Shown here: piece by piece, positions 57,831 through 64,000 of the stretch
How positions within the stretch are numbered: position 1 is the first letter of the stretch
Layout: every line of letters begins with the position of its first letter
Assembly (NCBI RefSeq): GCF_029784155.1
Contig: NC_073692.1
Span: 15,481,752-15,545,751, forward strand
Direction: 5' to 3'
Source: Uranotaenia lowii
Lineage: Eukaryota; Arthropoda; Insecta; Diptera; Culicidae
Length of the DNA: 64,000 nt
Notes under the pieces: model-generated
What the model saw: only the letters and a program-made list of their open reading frames with translations
What the model was told of the DNA's origin: nothing
The model's database searches: none
Position numbers and translations under genes: made by a program

Positions 57831-60800
57831 ATCCGAACTTGGATTGCTACGTTAAACTGTCATAATTTCACGTTAATCTAAAGGTACTCAACTTTTTTAA
57901 CTTTTTATCCAATATTTCAAATATTGTTTTAATCGATCCCGGTATATAAGAAAATTCTTGAAATGCAGCTTTACCCATCAACAATTTTCGCGCTAATCCT
58001 TGCCTCCGATTGGAAGGATTTAGAAACCCAAAACCCCGAGCGGTTCTCGAGAAGTAAGTCATATCGGAAGAGCGTCGCGCACACACCACAACACAGATCA
58101 TAAAACCAACAGCAGCCTTTAGTTGGGTGCTGTTGCCCTAGCCTAATGTTGGCCGTCGATGGTGCTGCTGTTTGTTGCTGTTCTGGTTGTCGTCTTTCCA
58201 CTCTAAACTAAAGTCCCTCGCTCGGGGGCTCTTCTCTCTCTGTGTCTCGGTCGCGCTCACTCGGTTCAGGGTTTACAGTGTGCCGTATTGGCTGCGATAC
58301 GATAGCAAACAAAACAGCAAATAGCAGCAGCAACAGCAACGACGTCGTCGTCGACGTCGACGACGACTACGATATTGCGATTGTTATCGCAGTTGCAGTC
58401 GGACGGAACTCCTCCGATTTCCTCCGTCTTCCTGCGTTCCAACCACGCCGTGGTACCGGGAGATGTGTGTTCTTGTTGTTGGTTGCTGGTTGAAGCGCGC
58501 GTGAACACAGAACTCGGAATACATCCCACCGCCAGCCACCCCGTATGATATAGATGGTTGATGGTTAAGGAAAAGAAGAGTGAGGAGGGTGGTGCGAGAT
58601 GGCACATACAAAAAATCCTTATCAGAACGCTTACACACGCTATGCGCTGCGGATCGGTTCTCTAGGATCCGACCAGCTCAACGTGGCTGGCAATGTGGGA
58701 CCCGGAGGATGATTGGGGAGGGGAGCTCGGGACGGGGGTGTCGATGGTGTGGTGGGTTATTAATGGAAAAGCTGGTCCGAAGCGCGCGATCCCAAAAGCC
58801 AGCGACGGGGACGAACGACGGGACTTGAGTTAAAATACAATTAAAGTCATAAAAATAATAGATTGCACAAAGTGGAGTTAGGGGTGGACGGATAAAACTT
58901 CGTTCCAAATTTTGATACACTGGTTTTTCGTTGCTTATCGGAAGCATAAATCGTAAGCGAACGAATTGTTGGGAGGGATCAGAATTGGAGAAAAAAAACA
59001 AGAAACGGTAGAACATCAATAATACGATCAAACTACTATTAAACAAATGGGGGTCCTTTTAATATTTTTAATATACGATTGTAGCGCTAGTAAAAAGGGG
59101 GTAAAACGCTTACGGTATGCAAAATTAAACTATAACAATAATATAGTGCAGGCAGGTATTAAAAACCACGCTTCGGCTGACGAATATCAAAAATAAATAA
59201 ATATACCTAAAATGGCAAAACAATAACCTACCCATTATGGTTGTTTCGACGCTCATCTCAACGGTCATAACGATTGTTGTTGCTGTGGTTGTTTTTATAT
59301 TTGGTGTTGGGCAGCAGTTCCAATTTGATTTGTGGGGAGTGGAAATAAATTCAGCAGCCTCTCAGAACGACAATTGTTTCGATCATTCCGTAAAACGCGC
59401 TACGCTCGCGCTTATCCGTAAGAACAACCCCCTTTGCGCATCACACACTAACCACTAACAATAACAGAAACACCGAAAAAATGACACAAATCAAAACAAC
59501 AAATATGGCGCAGCCTACTGCTGCTAGGCTCCTGACCAAAGCGGACACCCGCAACTTCTGCACTGACTTATGGATGGGACTTCTGTTTCGGGGGGTTGTG
59601 TGTTTCGGTATTTATTTTCGCCTACTGCGTGTTTCACTGTTATTTTGCAGTCGGCCGAATTGATAACAACAGCACTAACGAATGTGACAAACCCCTGGAA
59701 TCTCGGAACTTTCGGGTGGTTTGGGCGGTCGGTGAAATTGGCTCTCGTTATTTTGACGTTTATGTTTTTATGATGGCGCGCGCGTTCTCAGCCCCAAAAC
59801 ATGTCCCGTTTTTTTTTTCGCTGCCGGTGAAGGTGCCGAATTTGTCTCTTTTATTTGCTGATAGGACTACCCAACGCAAGTCTCGACGCGGACCAGGACC
59901 ACTCACGGTACCACCGTTTTCCGTCGTGCGTTTTCGCGTTTATGAGTCATTTATGACGAGATATGGCAAAAAATCACATAAAATGTGTATTTTTATTTAT
60001 CGAAAACTCGCGTGCAAAGGCGCTCGTATTCGGTCTGGTTTCGGCGTTTTGGACGCGCTTGGACTGCGCTTTTGACACCAGTTTGTTTTATTCGTTATTT
60101 TTTTAAAACTTCAAGCCGTTTTTTAAACCTTGTGGCAAAAGATTGTGTACACTCGGCGTGATGTGTAGTTAAAAACTCATCGCCACAAACGGACTTCGCG
60201 CCGAGACATGAGACGACGACGGAGATCCAAACAGTTAGATTGTGATGGAAATGCTGATTTTGTTTTTGCGCTCGCTCTGCTCTTCACCATTCACTGCCAA
60301 ACGACGAAAACGTCGTCGGTTCGGTTCGGTCCGCAACTTTTCGGCGTCTATCAGACTGTTTTATCGCTTTCTGCTGGGGTAACAACTTTGTTCGCAATCT
60401 TCTCGCTTTTATCGCCAGAAAAATATTTCAACTTTAATATTTATTACAAACATGAATAAAATTACCCAGCATGGTTGCACACACTAAACGACGAGAACAA
60501 AGGAGGCGGCGACGATGGTAGTGACCCCGAAAACAAAAAAAAAAAACCGACGAGCACTACAAATGTTGAATAAACTTTCGTTTGACAGGTCGTTGTTGCA
60601 CGTGCAAGCTCAAAGCCGAAGACACTGGACATAAATTGCAACACTTTTTTTCGCACTGTGCACTGCTGCTGCTGCTGCGATTTCATGTGCATTGACAAAC
60701 ACCAGCACCGTACCAATACGTCGTCACGCTCACCAACACACATATGCTATCTAGAAGAAGCCCAAACAGGAGAGAGGGAATGAGAGAGAGTGTGTGTGAC

Positions 60801-62890
60801 GAACCTTCAGTTCAAAACAGAACCGAGGAAAAACACCTTCAAGGGGAAAATTGCACTGTTGCGATAAAAGTTTGACATTTCCGTTGGATTGTTATCGTTT
60901 CGGGCTGATCGTTTTAGATCGATTGCGGCCCGTCAATCAACGCGCTTATCGCACGCTCAGCCAAACCGTACACAACCCACACCAGGGGGAGGTTGATGAT
61001 GATGGTCACTATCGGCACGGCCTACTTTAGCCAATTCTCGTTAGGTTTATTGAGCGCTTTCGTTCTAGGTCCACTAGATCGACCCACTAATCAACACAGC
61101 ACCCGATAAACAATAACAAGCGCGTTCGTTTCAAACTTTACCAATGAATCACGTTCATGGATACACAACATAGTACATCACTTTTTCAAACCGAAAGCGC
61201 GCACACCGCGCCGGGGAATACCTTGTTTATGTGTGCTGCACACACCGAGAGCGACTAAAAACTAAACCTACGCGAGGGTTTTCACTTTTTTACAAGCCCT
61301 GCTTTTGCTTCGAAACTTCGAACCAACCAACAACCACACGGAACACAAACGCCATGCTGCCGGAATCGCTCTCGCGTAGCCACCATTCTCAGTCTCTTGC
61401 GATTTCTCTCGCCTAGAGAGAGTCAAGAAATCGAAGCAGAAGAGAACAAATCCAGACAACACACCAAACAGGCAGAACAGAAGGTTCGAAGAAGGCAACA
61501 AGAGAAACCAGCAACAAACAACCTAACTAGCAGAACAATCCTCGACGCAACTGCTGCTGCTGATGCTTCTTTTGGGAACGCAAATCACAGCAGAAGACCG
61601 AGTCAAAGGAGAGACACTAATGACTACGACTACGATGTCGCCAGTTCTGTTGCTTGCTTACAGTTGATGATGATTCAAGTAGGTACCTAGAAGGACCGCG
61701 CGCCACCCTCAACTCTAGGCAAGCGAAACCTAGAGTGTGTGTGCGAGCAGAAGAGGTAAAAAGCTGAATTCCGTGCCACAGAGCTTATCGCGAATGGATC
61801 GCGCGAGATAACCATTTCAGAACACTTTAAAAAGCTTGCTTGCAGCAAAGGCAAGAGCAACTATTCGGTTTGTTCAGTTTCCTTCGCTCCGGGCTGTGGC
61901 AGAGGGACGCAGTTTTGCCTTAATCTGCTTTGATTCAAGAGACTGAGTACGTCGGGGACATTCTAATCTTTAGCTCTGGAGAACTGACTGACTATGGGAG
62001 ACCCGGTCTGAAAATTTAGAAATTGCCTGTCGCCTTGGTGGTCCATGGCACGTGACTTTCCGGGATATTCGCGACACCCTCTTTAGAGTTGAACTTAGAA
62101 TAGTTGCGACGGAAAAGAGAAGGGAGACACCGGTCAAAAGTTAATCGCTGTTACTGCGGATGGATGAGCTACACACATGTGATTTCGCGTTCGTCAGACT
62201 CCGACCGAGGAGGGTGACGCACCGGGAAAGTGTGAAATCCCTTTTCGATGACACAGTTTTTTTTTTAAACTACTACCAAATTCCCACTGTTGAAGGCAAA
62301 TCATGAGAACTGTGCGACAGGAACGTGACTTTTGCAGCCTAAAGTGCGGACTAAAAGAGGGTGCAAAAACGCGAGGGTCGAATCAGCTGCTAATCAGATT
62401 TCTATTAGGCTTTTCGTTAACTATACGTCAATCCCAGTTCTCTCAACTGGATGTAGTTACTTGGGTATCAAAGATTCTCACACAGATTTCCCGTCACGTC
62501 TCGGTTTACAAATCACCAACGATCATTGAGTTATCGCGTATATCTGAACCTTCGAGCTGTGTGTGGTGCGCGAAATTTTCAGGCTGAATCTGAGCAGCAG
62601 CAACTCGGTGCTAAGATCGCAAGAGAAGTTCATAAAGATAGCGCGGGTTCCGAGAGAGGTTGATCCCAATCTCGCGTGCGATTGTGTTTTGATTTGCGGC
62701 CCAAAAATCGCCCCGAAGTCTACTAACGACACGTTACGAATGTTGATTGTCGATTTGAGCATAGAAAAATGCTTAAAATTGGGTAGCATACGAGAAAAGT
62801 CGATTTGATGAGAGCATAAAAGTGGGAGAGCAAGGTTTTGCTTATCACTTTCTTATAAGAGAAATATATGTGAAAACCCTTCATTGGGTC
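57831..62890. other. Transposon-poor, GC-balanced region with trinucleotide runs
   Basis: About 5 kb contains no recognisable transposon and many CAG, GAC and CA-rich words (for example 58322-58370, 60661-60679 and 61550-61565). Open frames of up to 159 codons exist on both strands, but none has a domain or overlaps a consistent start. The change in texture from the rest of the window suggests selected non-coding DNA such as a leader exon, promoter or enhancer of a gene outside the window. No TATA box, initiator or exon boundary could be fixed. Confidence 0.4.
58344..58367. repeat. 24-bp perfect palindrome of GTC/GAC units
   Basis: The sequence of GTC triplets changes to GAC triplets around a central GACGTC, giving a 24-bp self-complementary stretch with two GTCGAC sites and nine CpG-type steps or near-steps. 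It follows a short CAG/CAA run (58322-58340). Confidence 0.85.
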
Positions 62891-62892
62891 TA

Positions 62893-64000
62893 AATCTGAA
62901 ATCTACATCTGAATTCTAAAATCTGAATCTGAAATCTGAATCTGAAATCCGAATCTGACATCTGAATCTGAAATCTGAATCTGAAATCTGAATCTGAAAT
63001 CTGAATCTGAAATCTGAATCTGAAATCTGAATCTGAAATCTGAATCTGAAATCTGAATCTGAAATCTGAATCTGAAATCTGAATCTGAAATCTGAATCTG
63101 AAATCTGAATCTGAAATCTGAATCTGAAATCTGAATCTGAAATCTGAATCTGAAATCTGAATCTGAAATCTGAATCTGATATCTGAATCTGATATCTGAA
63201 TCTGAAATCTGAATCTGAAATCTGAATCTGAAATCTGAATCTGAAATCTGAATCTGAAATCTGAATCTGAAATCTGAAATCTGAAATCTGAATCTGAAAT
63301 CTGAATCTGAAATCTGAATCTGAAATCTGAATCTGAAATCTGAATCTGAAATCTGAATCTGAAATCTGAATCTGAAATCTGAATCTGAAATCTGAATCTG
63401 AAATCTGAATCTGAAATCTGAATCTGAAATCTGAAATCTGAATCTGAAATCTGAATCTGAAATCTGAATCTGAATCTGAATCTGAATCTGAAATTTGAGA
63501 TCTGAATCTGAATCTGAAATCTGAGATCTGAATCCGAAATCTGAATCTGAAATCTGAATTTAGAATTTTGAAATGTGAATCTGAAATCTGAATCGGAAAT
63601 CTGAATCTGAATCCGAAATCTAAATCTGAAATCTGAATCCGAAATCTGAATCTGAATCTCAAATTTTTTACTGAAATCTGAATCTGAAATCTAAATCTGA
63701 AATCTGAGTGAAATCTGAATCTAAATCTGAAATCTGAATCTGAAATCTGAATCTGAAATCTGAATCTGAAATCTGAATCTGAAATCTGAATCTGAAATCT
63801 GAATCTGAAATCTGAAATCTGAACCTGAATCTGAATCTTAAATTTGAGATCTGAATCTGAAATCTGAGATCTGAATCCGAAATCTGAATCTGAAATCTGA
63901 ATTCAGAATTCTGAAATGTGAATCTGAAATCTGAATCGGAAATCTGAATCTGAAATCTGAATCCGAAATCTAAATCTGAAATCTGAATTCAGGATTTTGT
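62893..64000. repeat. Second 13-bp satellite array, runs off the window
   Basis: The same TCTGAATCTGAAA unit in the same orientation as at 9897-11022 fills this interval. It is regular to about 63460. From there to the end it decays, with variants such as GAGATCTGAATCC and AATTTAGAATTTTG, and a second degenerate block (about 63490-63600) that is repeated near 63845-63950. This points to a higher-order duplication of about 355 bp. The 248-residue minus-strand frame over it is an artefact of the stop-free unit. Confidence 0.95.

Noticed and set aside
62916..63662. 248-residue minus-strand open frame
   Set aside because: It has the same origin as the first satellite array frame.

Overview
The window looks like intergenic and intronic DNA of a dipteran, most likely a mosquito. 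This is inferred from AT-rich non-coding sequence, one ZAD-type C2H2 zinc-finger gene (a family typical of insects), DD37E IS630-Tc1-mariner elements of a kind well known in mosquitoes, Tc1, R1-like and other non-LTR fragments, and many MITEs. Nothing bacterial is present (no operons, no Shine-Dalgarno spacing). The species is not identifiable by reading. A run of exactly 500 N (20152-20651) marks a scaffold join of unknown real size.

Only one intact protein-coding gene can be supported: a 508-residue ZAD zinc-finger protein on the minus strand (12304-13830). Other coding-like sequence is transposon-derived or broken. It comprises a DD37E element with inverted ends and a TA duplication but a deleted catalytic core (5411-6385), a non-LTR 3' end (41462-42425), an ORF1-like fragment (37605-37904), scrambled R1-like pieces (43520-45440), and a nested transposon cluster at 53.6-57.8 kb. 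A short frameshifted stretch at 29.7-29.95 kb resembles the XPC-binding domain of Rad23.

Region by region: 1-4.6 kb is a run of repeats (start of a repeat family called here Repeat A, two hAT-type elements, one further MITE). 5.4-6.4 kb is the DD37E element. 9.9-11.0 kb is a 13-bp satellite that recurs at 62.9-64.0 kb. 12.3-13.9 kb is the zinc-finger gene. 15.2-19.7 kb holds a 1.37-kb terminal-inverted-repeat element, a second inverted copy of Repeat A containing a foldback MITE, and an insertion bounded by a 23-bp direct repeat with a CATA-type tail. 22.6-25.0 kb is a T-rich degenerate array with a SINE-like island. 28.6-33.5 kb holds three inverted-repeat elements, one of which contains the Rad23-like fragment. 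36.1-37.4 kb is a large palindrome. 41.5-46.5 kb is retroelement debris, a tRNA-Lys-complementary segment and a decayed short-period repeat. 48.3-50.0 kb is an inverted array of about 165-bp units. 57.8-62.9 kb is more GC-balanced, transposon-poor sequence with trinucleotide runs that may belong to the regulatory or leader region of a gene outside the window.

There is no evidence of genes acting together. The window is best read as one regulatory-type gene embedded in layered mobile-element sequence, with several self-complementary repeat families as its main distinctive content.
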